From Pseudoflavonifractor sp. Marseille-P3106 (GTDB taxonomy: Bacteria; Bacillota; Clostridia; Oscillospirales; Oscillospiraceae): a stretch of DNA of 64,000 bases. The DNA lies in assembly GCA_900169975.1 (NCBI GenBank), contig LT827124.1:62001-126000 (forward strand), given 5' to 3'. This document shows, piece after piece, positions 17,710 through 26,399 of the stretch (position 1 is the first letter of the stretch; each line of letters begins with the position of its first letter). Made by a program: the position numbers and the translations under genes. The notes under the pieces are model-generated. The model saw nothing but the letters and a program-made list of their open reading frames with translations. It ran no database searches and was not told the DNA's origin.

Positions 17710-18843
17710 TCACCGTCCCAGCCAGACAAGGTTCGTATCGCTGACGAAGTTGGGCACCGAATAGAGCACCAGCGCGGTGTCGATGCCGTTGTCCTGGATA
17801 TACTGCGCGGCAGACTGTTTGTAGTACCGCAGGTCGATGAGATGGATCTCGGAGAAGTGCGGGGTGAGGAAGGGCACCAGAGAGTCGGAGTAGCTGTCCC
17901 GAATGAGGAGGAGTTTGGGCTTGTCGGTGTGGCCGGTGCGCACTACCCCCAGGGCCTGCTGGCCGCCCAAAAACATGGCGTATTTGTCCTTCTTGGCCAA
18001 AAAGCTCTCATCATAGAGCTGCCGGGCCACCTCCACCGGGTTGCCCTGGGCGTCGTAGGTGTAGGAGGTGACGGTGACGCCGTCTTCTGGGACGTAGGTA
18101 TCCATGGAATCGGGGCGCACCCACCGCACACCGGAGGAGGAAAACACCGTGCCGTAAAAGTCGGTGCTCACGGTGGTTTTGACATAATCGGTGAGAGGGA
18201 CGGGGGTCAGGCCCAGCGCTCCGGCCACGCCGGTATAGCCGTAGTAGGCACCCAGACTGGTCCAGTGGTGGTCGGTGCGGTAGAAAATTTCCTCTCCCTT
18301 GTGCTCCATAAGAGGCGTGTAAAGATCGATGAACTGGGCCGCGGTGGACTGGGCGGCGCGGTCGATCACCAGCTTCTGGTCATAGTTGGGCGCTCCCTCA
18401 GGCAGACGGTCGGCCCACACCGTGGCCGCGCCGGGGATGAGGCCGAAATACACCGGCACGGAGGAGAGCCCCGCGAACTTGTTGATGTAGGTGAGATTCT
18501 TTTCCACCTTTTCGGCGTCCGGGGCGTCGAAGCGGGTGATGAGGGTGGAGCCGCCGCAGAAGTAGACTCCGTTGTTCTCCTGCTTGCCCGAGGCCAGCTC
18601 AATCGCGGCCTTGGCCGCCGTCCAGCCGTCCCGGCCGGCAAACTGGTCGGTGACGTAGCTCTCGTATTCCGACATGAACTTGCCGGTGAGCAGACCGTTG
18701 AGGGAGACCACGGGCTTCTGGGCCAGGTTGCGGTTTTCCATCTCGGAGAAAGACTTGTCCGGAGTGAGGGCGTTGGCCGCCACCACGACCCCCAGAAAGC
18801 CGCAGAAGAGGGTGGTGACGAATTTGGAGTAGTTTTTCAACAT
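17710..18843 (-). CDS. DHHW family protein (AlgJ/AlgX-like, with the MBOAT partner)
   Basis: Exported or membrane-anchored protein of 377 residues, with an N-terminal hydrophobic segment (about 8-25) followed by an SGNH/AlgX-like domain. The signature DHHW is in FYRTDHHWTSLGAYYGY near residue 195, and a Ser-containing RDSYSDSLVPF segment lies near 310. In alginate and related polysaccharide O-acetylation systems this type of protein acts with an MBOAT membrane acyltransferase to acylate a surface polymer. The MBOAT gene lies 12 bp upstream in the same direction, so the two form a cell-surface O-acyltransfer unit. The polymer is unknown; no polysaccharide synthesis genes are adjacent. Confidence 0.9.
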   Translation of the reverse strand: MLKNYSKFVTTLFCGFLGVVVAANALTPDKSFSEMENRNLAQKPVVSLNGLLTGKFMSEYESYVTDQFAGRDGWTAAKAAIELASGKQENNGVYFCGGSTLITRFDAPDAEKVEKNLTYINKFAGLSSVPVYFGLIPGAATVWADRLPEGAPNYDQKLVIDRAAQSTAAQFIDLYTPLMEHKGEEIFYRTDHHWTSLGAYYGYTGVAGALGLTPVPLTDYVKTTVSTDFYGTVFSSSGVRWVRPDSMDTYVPEDGVTVTSYTYDAQGNPVEVARQLYDESFLAKKDKYAMFLGGQQALGVVRTGHTDKPKLLLIRDSYSDSLVPFLTPHFSEIHLIDLRYYKQSAAQYIQDNGIDTALVLYSVPNFVSDTNLVWLGR

Positions 18844-18855
18844 ACAGAGGCCTCC

Positions 18856-20259
18856 TTAAAAACGGAAATAGAGGAAGGGATTGTAAGTGGCATCCACCAG
18901 ATAGCAGGTGGAGATCAGCAGACCAAGGAGCAGCAGAACGGGGAGAACCAGCTTTTTGGATGTCTCCTCCAGACGAGTCCACACACCCTTCCCCGCCGGG
19001 GTGGAGGCCAGGACGGCCACCAGCAGCATGGGGAGATAGGCGCGGAAATAGTAGAGGAACCCGCTGTCCCAAAGCCCGCCGCCGGCAAAGCCGAACAGGG
19101 CCGCCAGATAGGGCCCCATCTGGGCGAAATCCTCCAGAGCGAAGATGGCCCAGCCCAGCAGGATGAAGAAGAGGGCGTAGACGTGCTGGAACCACACCGG
19201 CCGCCGCTCCAGCCACCGGCCCAGAAAAAACTTTTCCGCCGCCAGCAGAAGCCCGTAATAGAGGCCCCAGAGAAGGAAGTTCCAGCTGGCCCCGTGCCAG
19301 ATGCCCGTGGCGGCCCACACCACCATCAGATTCAGGAAGAGCCGTCCCCTGCCCACCCGGTTGCCGCCCAGGGGGATATACAGATACTCCCGGAACCAGG
19401 AACCCAGGGAGATGTGCCACCGCCGCCAGAATTCGGTGAGGGAGCGGGAGATATAGGGGTAGTTGAAGTTGGGGCCGAATTCGAAGCCCAGCATCCGCCC
19501 CAGGCCCACCGCCATGTCGGAGTAGCCGGAGAAGTCGAAGTAGAGCTGGAGGGAGAAGGCCACAACGCCCAGCCAGGCTCCGGCGGTGGTGAGGCTCCCC
19601 GCGGGCAGGGCCTTGTAGGTGTCCCACAGCATGCCCAGGTTGTTGGCCAGGAGTACCTTTTTGGCCAGTCCCACCACAAAGACCTGCACGCCGGAGGCAA
19701 AGCGCTCTGCAGTGTGCGTGCGGCGGTCGATCTGGTCCCCCAGATCCTTGTACTTGATGATGGGGCCGGCGATGAGCTGGGGAAAAAGAGTGACAAAGGT
19801 GCCGAAGTTGACGATGCTCCGCTGAGCCCGGGCGTCCCCCCGGTAGACGTCGATGGTGTAGCTCATGGTCTGGAAGGTGTAGAAGGAGATGCCGATGGGC
19901 AGGCTCAGGCCCAGCCGGGGCATAAAGGTGAGGCCCATCCCCGCCAGAGAACCGGCGATGAAGTCCCAGTATTTGAAGAAGAACAGCAGCGCCAGGTTGA
20001 AAAAGACAGAGGAGGCCACCACCCACCGGGCTTTCCGATCCTCGCCCCGCCCCTTGAATTTTTCCACCAGCAGGCCGTGGGTGTAGTCGATGGCAATGGA
20101 GAGGAACATGATGAGGATATACACCGGCTCTCCCCAGGCGTAAAAGACCAAGTTCACCGCCAACAGCACCAGATTGCGTAATTTTAATGGTGTAATATAG
20201 TAAAGCAATAATACAATGGGGAGATAGGTAAAGAGGAAAAATACACTGGAAAAGACCAT
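18856..20259 (-). CDS. MBOAT family O-acyltransferase (AlgI/DltB-like)
   Basis: Polytopic membrane protein of 467 residues belonging to the membrane-bound O-acyltransferases. It begins MVFSSVFFLFTYLPIVL and has about ten hydrophobic helices. The family signature is seen in YFDFSGYSDMAVGLGRMLGF, FREYLYIPLGGNR and the catalytic-His region VWAATGIWHGASWNFLLWG. It should move an acyl group across the membrane onto an extracellular polymer, with the downstream DHHW protein. The start is set at 20259, where GGGGGTG precedes the ATG; the frame stays open upstream to 20370 but that extension has no family similarity. Confidence 0.93.
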   Translation of the reverse strand: MVFSSVFFLFTYLPIVLLLYYITPLKLRNLVLLAVNLVFYAWGEPVYILIMFLSIAIDYTHGLLVEKFKGRGEDRKARWVVASSVFFNLALLFFFKYWDFIAGSLAGMGLTFMPRLGLSLPIGISFYTFQTMSYTIDVYRGDARAQRSIVNFGTFVTLFPQLIAGPIIKYKDLGDQIDRRTHTAERFASGVQVFVVGLAKKVLLANNLGMLWDTYKALPAGSLTTAGAWLGVVAFSLQLYFDFSGYSDMAVGLGRMLGFEFGPNFNYPYISRSLTEFWRRWHISLGSWFREYLYIPLGGNRVGRGRLFLNLMVVWAATGIWHGASWNFLLWGLYYGLLLAAEKFFLGRWLERRPVWFQHVYALFFILLGWAIFALEDFAQMGPYLAALFGFAGGGLWDSGFLYYFRAYLPMLLVAVLASTPAGKGVWTRLEETSKKLVLPVLLLLGLLISTCYLVDATYNPFLYFRF

Positions 20260-20337
20260 GGGGCACCCCCGCGTTGACAAAATAATTTCAGAGGACGAAA
20301 TGTGAGGAAAAAATTGGAGCAGTGCCGAAGAGTGAAT

Positions 20338-20366
20338 CAGGGGCGCCCGGCGAGCGGGCGCCCCTG
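20338..20366 (-). terminator. GC-rich hairpin after the DUF4358 gene
   Basis: 12-bp stem (20338-20349 with 20355-20366) shortly after the stop codon, without a clear T-run on the minus strand. Possible terminator. Confidence 0.5.
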
Positions 20367-20385
20367 GCATGATAGCACGAAATGT

Positions 20386-21114
20386 TTACTTTGTACAGCT
20401 GTTGAAAGCGGTTACGGCGCTGTCCACACCGTCGGCGATGGCGAACATGACGTAGTCGCCGCTGGTGACCAGCTTGTAGTTCTCCACCAGCTCCAACTGG
20501 GCGGGGAGATACTGCTTCCACTGCGCCACCAGGTCGGCCTGCCGCTTGGCGATCCCGGCCTTCACGGTGTCCATCTTGCCGGCCTTGACCTTGGCGATGA
20601 AGAACTCGGTGGACTGGACGTTCATCATGGGCGTCTTGGCCACGTACTCCTCCAGGTCGGCGGCAGAGATGCCGTAGAGAGAGGAGAGCAGATCATCGTC
20701 CAGATCCATCAGCCCGGGAAGCTCCAGCTCAGCGGAGACCTTGTCCCAAATGGTGGAGACGCTCACGTTCTGGGCTGCGCCGCTGTCGGGAGCGGCGGAG
20801 GGCTTCTGGGTGGCGGAGGGCTTTTGAGTTTCAGCGGGCTTGTCGGTGGCGGCGGGGGCGTTGGTGTCAGGGGTCTGGGTGGTGTCTCTTGTACACACGT
20901 GGGGCCGGCGCCGGGAGTGCTGGGGTGTGTGGCTGGCGGCGCCGGCTCCCGTGTAAAATAGCATTGGAGTGTTGACGAGTGGTCGGCGAGTTCGCGTGAT
21001 TCTCGCCGCCTCCGGCGTGGGGGTGGCGTCGGTGTCCTTGCCGCCGCAGGCGGCGAGAAGAGAAAGGGTCAGGGCGCCGGAGAGGACCAGCGCGGAGAGA
21101 CGAATGTACTTCAT
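20386..21114 (-). CDS. DUF4358-type lipoprotein with a suspect internal segment
   Basis: Predicted lipoprotein of 242 residues as read. The signal peptide ends in LLAAC with Cys23. A Thr/Pro/Ala-rich linker leads to a C-terminal globular domain (about 118-242) that resembles DUF4358, a family of unknown function common in Clostridia. Residues 38-76, rich in Arg and His, do not fit the linker; the DNA there (about 20883-21003) contains a near-match to a transposase mosaic end used in sequencing libraries, so this part is probably an assembly artefact and the true linker differs. The gene sits behind an ECF-type promoter. The ATG at 21114 is 10 bases after AGGAG. Confidence 0.75.
   Translation of the reverse strand: MKYIRLSALVLSGALTLSLLAACGGKDTDATPTPEAARITRTRRPLVNTPMLFYTGAGAASHTPQHSRRRPHVCTRDTTQTPDTNAPAATDKPAETQKPSATQKPSAAPDSGAAQNVSVSTIWDKVSAELELPGLMDLDDDLLSSLYGISAADLEEYVAKTPMMNVQSTEFFIAKVKAGKMDTVKAGIAKRQADLVAQWKQYLPAQLELVENYKLVTSGDYVMFAIADGVDSAVTAFNSCTK
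20883..21003. other. suspected sequencing-adapter-derived segment inside the DUF4358 lipoprotein gene
   Basis: TGTCTCTTGTACACA at 20883-20897 differs at one base from the Tn5/Nextera mosaic-end core. Downstream, GTGGTCGGCG near 20972-20981 recalls the P5 flow-cell sequence. The encoded residues are out of character for the protein. The match is weaker than at 22358-22398, so I call this suspected only. Confidence 0.5.
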
Positions 21115-21150
21115 AGGGGAAAACTCCTTTGTTTTTTGATTTCGTTTCTC

Positions 21151-21178
21151 TTAGACGGAGAGGCGGCAAAAGAGTTCC
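21151..21178 (-). promoter_or_regulatory. ECF sigma factor-type promoter of the DUF4358 gene
   Basis: On the minus strand GGAACT (21173-21178) and CGTCTAA (21151-21157) are separated by 15 bases. GAAC at -35 and CGTC at -10 are hallmarks of promoters used by extracytoplasmic-function sigma factors of Gram-positive bacteria. The sigma factor is not in this window. Confidence 0.65.
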
Positions 21179-21207
21179 CGGAAATTTTTTGTTTTTTAAG
21201 AGAGGGC

Positions 21208-22540
21208 CTAGGGGAGGATGGCGGAGATCTCTTCGTTGAGGGCGTCCACGTCGGGAGCCGGGGTGGGGAGATCCGAGACGCCGAAGGCTGCTTTCATGGA
21301 GAGGATCCGATACACGCTCTCGTCCAGCCGGGCCTGACTGATTTCCCCCGAATCCGCCGCATTCATCAGAGCGTCGTGGGCGGCGCGGAGATTTTCCGTC
21401 TTGTGGCACACCAGCAGCAGATCACACCCGGCCTGGACGGCCAGCAAGGCGGCCTGGCCCATGCCGTAGGTCTGGGAGACGGCCCCCATGGTGAGGTCGT
21501 CGGTGCATACCACGCCCTGGAACCCCATCTGCTCCCGCAGAAGTCCGGTGACCACTGCCGGAGAGAGGGAGGAGGGGAGGTCGGGATCCAAGGTTTCCAC
21601 CAGAATATGACCCACCATCACGGCGGGGACGGGAGAGATTCCCACTTCAGGGTCTCCTGTGACGGCGGCTTGAAAGGGCGGGAGTTCCCGCTCCAGCAGT
21701 TCGTCCAGCGTCCGCGTCACCACGGGGAGCGCCTTGTGGGAGTCCGCCAGGGTGTCTCCGTGGCCGGGGAAATGCTTGACCACCGGGATGACTCCTGCGT
21801 CCGCCATGCCCTGGACGCAGGCAAGGCCCGAGCGGCGGACCTCTTCCCAGTCGCTGCTGAACGCCCGCTTTCCAATGACGGTGTTTTCCGGGTTGCTCCA
21901 CACGTCCAGGGAAGGGGCAAAGTCCAGGTGAAAGCCGAAAGCGGCGCACTCCGCCCCCAGTACCCGGCCCCGGGCGTAGGCGTCGCCGCCCGCGGCGATG
22001 TAGTCGTAGGAGGAGGGGAGATCAGTCACCTCCGGAGGCATTCGGGAGACCGTTCCCCCTTCTTCATCCACGCAGAGGAGAAGGGGGAGGTTCCCGGCGT
22101 TGCGCTCTTTCAGCGCGTTGTTGAGGCTCGCCAGCTGTTCGGCGCTCTGCACGTTGGAGCCAAACAGAATGACTCCTCCGACTTTGACGGTTTGCAGGGC
22201 GTATTCGGCGTCGCTGCCGGGGACGGCCCCCTCAATACCCGCCACCAGCAGCTGCCCCACCTTCTCTTCCGTGGAGAGAGCGGCCACCTGCTGGGCGATG
22301 GGGTCCGGCGTGGGGGTGGGTTCCGGAGTAGCGAGCGGTTCCGGCGCGGCTTGAACGCTGTTTCTTTTACACATCCGACGCTGCCGACGAAGGCTTAGGT
22401 TCGGATTTTGGGTTGGGGTGTGAGAGAACGGTGGGCTCCGGGGTGGGGGCGGGGGTCGCCGCCGGCTGCCTGGGGCCGCAGCCGGTGGTAAAAAGAAATA
22501 CAAACAGCAATAATGAGGCTGCAATATTCCGTTTTGTCAT
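21208..22540 (-). CDS. GH3-family lipoprotein (NagZ-like), reading frame broken by adapter sequence
   Basis: Exported glycoside hydrolase family 3 protein, probably a beta-N-acetylhexosaminidase. The intact part (21208 to about 22357) has LLLCVDEEGGTVSR, the NagZ-type KHFPGHGDTLADSH loop with the catalytic His, and VCTDDLTMGA with the nucleophile Asp. The true start is ATG 22540, overlapping the rnr stop (ATGA), and encodes the lipoprotein signal MTKRNIAASLLLFVFLFTTG followed by Cys, then a Pro/Thr-rich linker. That frame stops inside adapter-derived sequence (22358-22398), and the longer open frame reaching 22524 is an artefact with an Arg/Pro-rich N-terminus. I expect the organism's own gene to be continuous. 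Confidence 0.85.
22358..22398 (+). other. Illumina Nextera read-1 adapter plus index embedded in the assembly
   Basis: 22358-22390 matches the reverse complement of the Nextera read-1 transposase adapter at 30 of 33 positions, including an unbroken GACGCTGCCGACGA at 22377-22390. The next eight bases, AGGCTTAG, equal the reverse complement of i5 index S508 (CTAAGCCT), exactly where the index sits in a library molecule. Further on, a diluted resemblance to the P5 sequence fades into genomic sequence by about 22430. Confidence 0.93.
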
Positions 22541-24624
22541 TTTTTCTTCCCCTTTTTCCGCGGCTTGGGCACATGCATGGCGGGTTTGCCGCCCCGGCGC
22601 TTGCCGGACCTGCCGGAATTCCGCCGGTCTGAGCGGGAACGCTCCGGCCGTGCCTGGGGCTGGGGGCGTGGGGCCGGCTCACTCCGACCGGGGGCGTTTT
22701 CCTGACCGGGGAGGCGGAAGTCGATCCGGCCGGTGGAGGCATCGGCAGCCACGCATACAACCGTCAGTTCCATGCCGAAGGTGAAGCTCCGGCCGGTGTG
22801 TTCCCCGGTGAGGGTCATGCGGGTCTCGTCATAGGCGTAGTGGTCGTCGGGCAGGCTCTCCACGGGGATGAGACCCTCCACCCCGGAAGGCAGGGCGGCG
22901 AAGAGGCCGAATTTGGTGACGCCGGAGACGGCGGCCTGGAAGGACTCACCCAGATGTCCCTCCATATACTCGGCAAAGTAGAGCTTGTCGATGTCCCGCT
23001 CCGCGGCCTGGGCGGCCAGCTCCCGCTGGGAGGACTGGACGGCCGCCTTTTCGCAGCTCTTGGCCAGCTTCTTCTCGGACCGGGGGCCCAGCTTTCCCGC
23101 CAGCAGGGCGTGGAGGCAGCGGTGGACCATGAGGTCGGGGTAGCGGCGGATGGGGGAGGTGAAGTGGCAGTAGTAGGGGGCGGCCAGGCCGAAGTGGCCC
23201 AGATTTTCAGTGTCGTACCGGGCCTTCATCAGGGAGCGGAGCACCATTGTAGACACCGCGGGGGCCTCTGGTTTGTCCCTGGAGGCCTCCAGCACCTTCT
23301 GAAGGGAGAAGTTGTCCGCCTCCCGGAGGGCGTAGCCCAGGGGGGAGAGCATGGCTTTCAGGGTCTCGGTCTTGTCCGGAGAGGGCTTTTCATGGACCCG
23401 GTAGACGGCGGGCTTTTTCAGGTCGAAGAGGTGGCGGGCCACCGTCTCGTTGGCGGCCAGCATGAAGGACTCAATGAGTCCCTCGCTCTCTCCCTGGGTC
23501 CGGGCCTCAATGTCCACGGGGCGGCCCTCCCCGTCGCAGTGGATATAGCTCTCCGAGCTGTCCAGATCCAGACTGCCCCGGGCCTTCCGGCGCTTTTCCA
23601 GCGCCCGGGCCAGGGCGGCCATGTCCCGGAGCATGGGGAGAATGTGGGCGTAGCGCGCCTCCAAAGCGGCGTCTCCTCCCGCCAGAAGGACGTTGCAGTC
23701 CTCGTAGGTCATCCGCTCGGCGGAGCGGATGACGCTCTGGGCGATGGAGTGATCCAGCATGGCACCGTCGGGGGAGAGAGTCATGAGACAGGAGAGGGTG
23801 AGGCGGTCCACCTGGGGATTCAGAGAGCAGATGCCGTTGGACAGGGCCACCGGCAGCATGGGCACCACCTGGTCGGCAAAGTACACGGAGGTGCCCCGGG
23901 TGAAGGCCTCCTCGTCCAGGGGGGTGCCCGGCTGGACGTAATGGCTCACGTCGGCAATGTGGACGCCCAGCAGCCAGTTTGCCCCGTCCCGTTCCAGAGA
24001 CACAGCGTCGTCCAGATCCTTGGAAGAGGCGCCGTCGATGGTGATGACGCACTTCTCCCGCAGATCCAGCCGGTTTCGGCGGGCGGCGGCGGGGACGCTC
24101 TGGCGGATGGCGGAGGCCTCGTCCAGCACGGGCTGGGGGAAGTCCCGCTGAATGTTCTGCTGATAGAGGATGGACTCCACGGCGGCGGCGCGGGTTCCCG
24201 CGGGGCCGAAAGTCTCGACGACAGTGCCCAGGGGAGGCCGGGTGTCCGAGCCGTAGCTGGTCACCGCCACGGCCGCCTTTTCCCCGTTTCGGACCCTGGT
24301 CTTTCCCACCACTTTGATGGGAAGGGGAAGCCGGTCGCTGTCTGGCTGGAGCCAGACTTCCCGGTCGGCCTTGCGGATGGTGCCCACCACCTTCTGGTTG
24401 CCCCGGGAGAGGATCTTGGTGATCCGGGCGGTGGAGCGGTCCGGGCGGGTCGGGTCGGCAGGCAGAAGCTCGCCCTCCACGGTGTCGCCGTCCCAGGCGC
24501 CGTTTTCCCGGCGGGGCGGGACGAAGCAGTCGTCGCTCCTGCCCTGCCCGTCCTCGGGGATGAGAAAGCCGAAGCCCCGGCCCGAACCCTGGTAGCGGCC
24601 TTTGATCTTGTTTTCTCCTGTCAT
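22537..24624 (-). CDS. rnr: ribonuclease R
   Basis: 3'-5' exoribonuclease of the RNB family, about 695 residues, which degrades structured RNA and acts in RNA quality control. A short N-terminal cold-shock-like OB domain (GRGFGFLIPEDG) is followed by a second OB region and the RNB catalytic domain with IDGASSKDLDDAVSLE, containing the Mg-binding Asp cluster. FTSPIRRYPDLMVHR follows, then an S1 domain, and the protein ends in a Lys/Arg-rich tail. I start at ATG 24624 (GAGGT upstream); the longer open frame to 24720 runs through the secG terminator. The stop overlaps the GH3 lipoprotein start. Confidence 0.95.
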   Translation of the reverse strand: MTGENKIKGRYQGSGRGFGFLIPEDGQGRSDDCFVPPRRENGAWDGDTVEGELLPADPTRPDRSTARITKILSRGNQKVVGTIRKADREVWLQPDSDRLPLPIKVVGKTRVRNGEKAAVAVTSYGSDTRPPLGTVVETFGPAGTRAAAVESILYQQNIQRDFPQPVLDEASAIRQSVPAAARRNRLDLREKCVITIDGASSKDLDDAVSLERDGANWLLGVHIADVSHYVQPGTPLDEEAFTRGTSVYFADQVVPMLPVALSNGICSLNPQVDRLTLSCLMTLSPDGAMLDHSIAQSVIRSAERMTYEDCNVLLAGGDAALEARYAHILPMLRDMAALARALEKRRKARGSLDLDSSESYIHCDGEGRPVDIEARTQGESEGLIESFMLAANETVARHLFDLKKPAVYRVHEKPSPDKTETLKAMLSPLGYALREADNFSLQKVLEASRDKPEAPAVSTMVLRSLMKARYDTENLGHFGLAAPYYCHFTSPIRRYPDLMVHRCLHALLAGKLGPRSEKKLAKSCEKAAVQSSQRELAAQAAERDIDKLYFAEYMEGHLGESFQAAVSGVTKFGLFAALPSGVEGLIPVESLPDDHYAYDETRMTLTGEHTGRSFTFGMELTVVCVAADASTGRIDFRLPGQENAPGRSEPAPRPQPQARPERSRSDRRNSGRSGKRRGGKPAMHVPKPRKKGKKK

Positions 24625-24700
24625 GGATATGACCTCATTTCTTAGGGGGCTGACCTCAGTATACCCACTTTTCCCCTGCCCCTTCCGGGGGTCGGCGGAT

Positions 24701-24734
24701 AAGAAAAAGCGCCCTCCCATATTGTGGGAGGGCG
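24701..24734 (-). terminator. intrinsic terminator between secG and rnr
   Basis: 10-bp stem (24710-24719 with 24725-24734), five-base loop, followed on the minus strand by CTTTTTCTT. It lies between the secG stop and the rnr start, so rnr expression either reads through or has its own promoter. Confidence 0.85.
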
Positions 24735-24745
24735 TTTCGACCTTG

Positions 24746-24982
24746 TTACACCAAAGACAGAACCAGAGTCAGCACCACAAAGGCGATGGCTACCCACTTG
24801 GTCCAGCGGGCCAGCTTGGCGTCCCAGCTCTTGGCCTTGTTCTTGGACAGGAAGGTGTCCGCACCGCCGGAGATCGCGCCGGACAGACCCGCGGTCTTGC
24901 CCTCCTGGAGGAGCACTACCACCACCAGAAACACGCCCAGAAGGACCTGGAGGATGGTGAGAATCAGCTTGAGGATATCCAC
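24746..24982 (-). CDS. secG: preprotein translocase subunit SecG
   Basis: 78-residue membrane protein with two hydrophobic helices (about 3-24 and 58-77) around the conserved loop LLQEGKTAGLSGAISGGADTF. SecG is the small accessory subunit of the SecYEG channel and stimulates protein export. The segment containing QEGK and the glycine-rich SGAISGG is the family signature. ATG at 24982 follows GGAAAGGAA. A secG-rnr order is common in Firmicutes, often with smpB downstream; smpB is not seen here. Confidence 0.95.
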   Translation of the reverse strand: MDILKLILTILQVLLGVFLVVVVLLQEGKTAGLSGAISGGADTFLSKNKAKSWDAKLARWTKWVAIAFVVLTLVLSLV

Positions 24983-25067
24983 AGTTCATCGTTCCTTTCC
25001 ACCCGTCGTCGGGCGAGGTGATATTGAAATGCAGGGCAAAATAAGCCCTTTCTTCTACAGGAATTCT

Positions 25068-25096
25068 ATCTTAGCACATTTTTGGGCAAAATGCAA
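25068..25096 (-). promoter_or_regulatory. probable promoter of secG
   Basis: Minus-strand TTGCAT (25091-25096), 17 bases, then TAAGAT (25068-25073), with a TG one base upstream of the -10 box, an extended -10 arrangement. Confidence 0.6.
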
Positions 25097-25111
25097 GATA
25101 ATTTTGCGGGT

Positions 25112-26287
25112 TTATCCCCGCGCCGCGCCGGTGCGCCGGGCGGCTTCCGCCACTGCCGCGGCCACCGCGGGCGCGACCCGGGGATCCAGGGCGGCGGGGA
25201 GAATGTAGTCGGCGGAGAGGCGGTCTTCCACCAAGCCGGCCAGGGCGTTCGCCGCCGCCAGCTCCATCTCCCGGTTGATCTCCCGTGCCCCGGCGTCCAG
25301 CGTGCCCCGGAACACTCCCGGGAAGGCCAGCACATTGTTGATCTGGTTGGGGAAGTCGCTGCGGCCGGTCCCCACCACCGCCGCTCCGGCCGCCCGGGCC
25401 AGATCGGGCATGATCTCCGGAGTGGGGTTGGCCATGGGGAAGAGGATGGGACGGTCGGCCATGGAACGGACCATGTCCTCCGTTACCAGTCCGGGGGCGG
25501 AGACACCCACGAACACGTCGGCTCCCCGGAGGGCGGCGGCCAGCCCGCCCTGAACCGCCACGGGCTCGCTGAGCCCGGCCAGCTCGGCCAGGTAGGGATC
25601 GCCCTCCAGATCAGGGCGTCCGGGGTAGACGACGCCCCGGATGTCACAGAGGGTGGCATGGCGGAGCCCCATGTGGTGGAGGAGCTTGAAAATGGCGGTG
25701 CCCGCCGCCCCCGCGCCGGAAAAGACAGCCCGGATTTCGCCCAGATCCTTGCCCACCACCCGCAGGGCGTTTTTCAGCGCGGCGGCCACCACGATGGCGG
25801 TGCCGTGCTGGTCGTCGTGAAAGACCGGGATGTCGCACCCCTGCCGCAGCCGGCGCTCCACCTCAAAACACCGGGGGGCGGAGATGTCCTCCAGATTGAT
25901 GCCGCCGAAGGAGGGGGCGATGAGCCGCACGGCCTCCACGATGTCCTCCACTTTCTGGGAGCCGATGCACAGGGGAACGGCATCCACCCCGCCGAACTCC
26001 TTGAACAGGACGCATTTGCCCTCCATCACCGGCATCCCCGCCTGGGGGCCGATGTTGCCCAGGCCCAAGACGGCGGAGCCGTCGGTGACCACCGCCACGG
26101 TGTTGGCCCGGCCGGTGAGTTTCCAGACCTCCTCGGGGCGGTCCCGGATGGCCAGGCAGGGAGCGGCCACCCCGGGCGTGTAGGCCAGGGAGAGGGCCTC
26201 CCGGCTCCCCACCTTCATTTTGGGCTGCGTGCTCAGTTTTCCATTCCACTCATAGTGAAGCTCCAGTGATCGGGCGGCATAATCCAT
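25112..26287 (-). CDS. NAD(P)-dependent malic enzyme
   Basis: Malate dehydrogenase (oxaloacetate-decarboxylating), 391 residues, converting malate to pyruvate, CO2 and NAD(P)H in the cytoplasm. It is the short bacterial form without a phosphotransacetylase domain. Visible motifs are YTPGVAAPC with the catalytic Tyr, the Lys-containing EGKCVLFKEFGGVDAVP, the metal site region FGGINLEDI and FHDDQHGTA, and a Rossmann motif FSGAGAAGTA. ATG 26287 follows GGAG with a spacing of about 14 bases, so translation initiation may be modest. It is divergent from udk. No terminator is apparent before secG, but secG has its own promoter. Confidence 0.95.
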   Translation of the reverse strand: MDYAARSLELHYEWNGKLSTQPKMKVGSREALSLAYTPGVAAPCLAIRDRPEEVWKLTGRANTVAVVTDGSAVLGLGNIGPQAGMPVMEGKCVLFKEFGGVDAVPLCIGSQKVEDIVEAVRLIAPSFGGINLEDISAPRCFEVERRLRQGCDIPVFHDDQHGTAIVVAAALKNALRVVGKDLGEIRAVFSGAGAAGTAIFKLLHHMGLRHATLCDIRGVVYPGRPDLEGDPYLAELAGLSEPVAVQGGLAAALRGADVFVGVSAPGLVTEDMVRSMADRPILFPMANPTPEIMPDLARAAGAAVVGTGRSDFPNQINNVLAFPGVFRGTLDAGAREINREMELAAANALAGLVEDRLSADYILPAALDPRVAPAVAAAVAEAARRTGAARG

Positions 26288-26399
26288 AGAGATCCTCGGC
26301 TCCTTTTTTCAGATGAAACACATGATACAACATTTCTCTACCCATTTCCAGAGAATCGTGCTATAATTTTTCAAAAAGTGACGCGGGGGGCACTGTTTT

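Noticed and set aside
17629-20181. 850-residue plus-strand open frame
   Set aside because: Antisense to the DHHW and MBOAT genes, which have clear motifs; composition is Gly/His/Gln-rich shadow coding.
22395-22524. Arg/Pro-rich N-terminus in the long GH3 open frame
   Set aside because: It arises from reading adapter and linker DNA in the wrong frame; the true start is ATG 22540, coupled to rnr.
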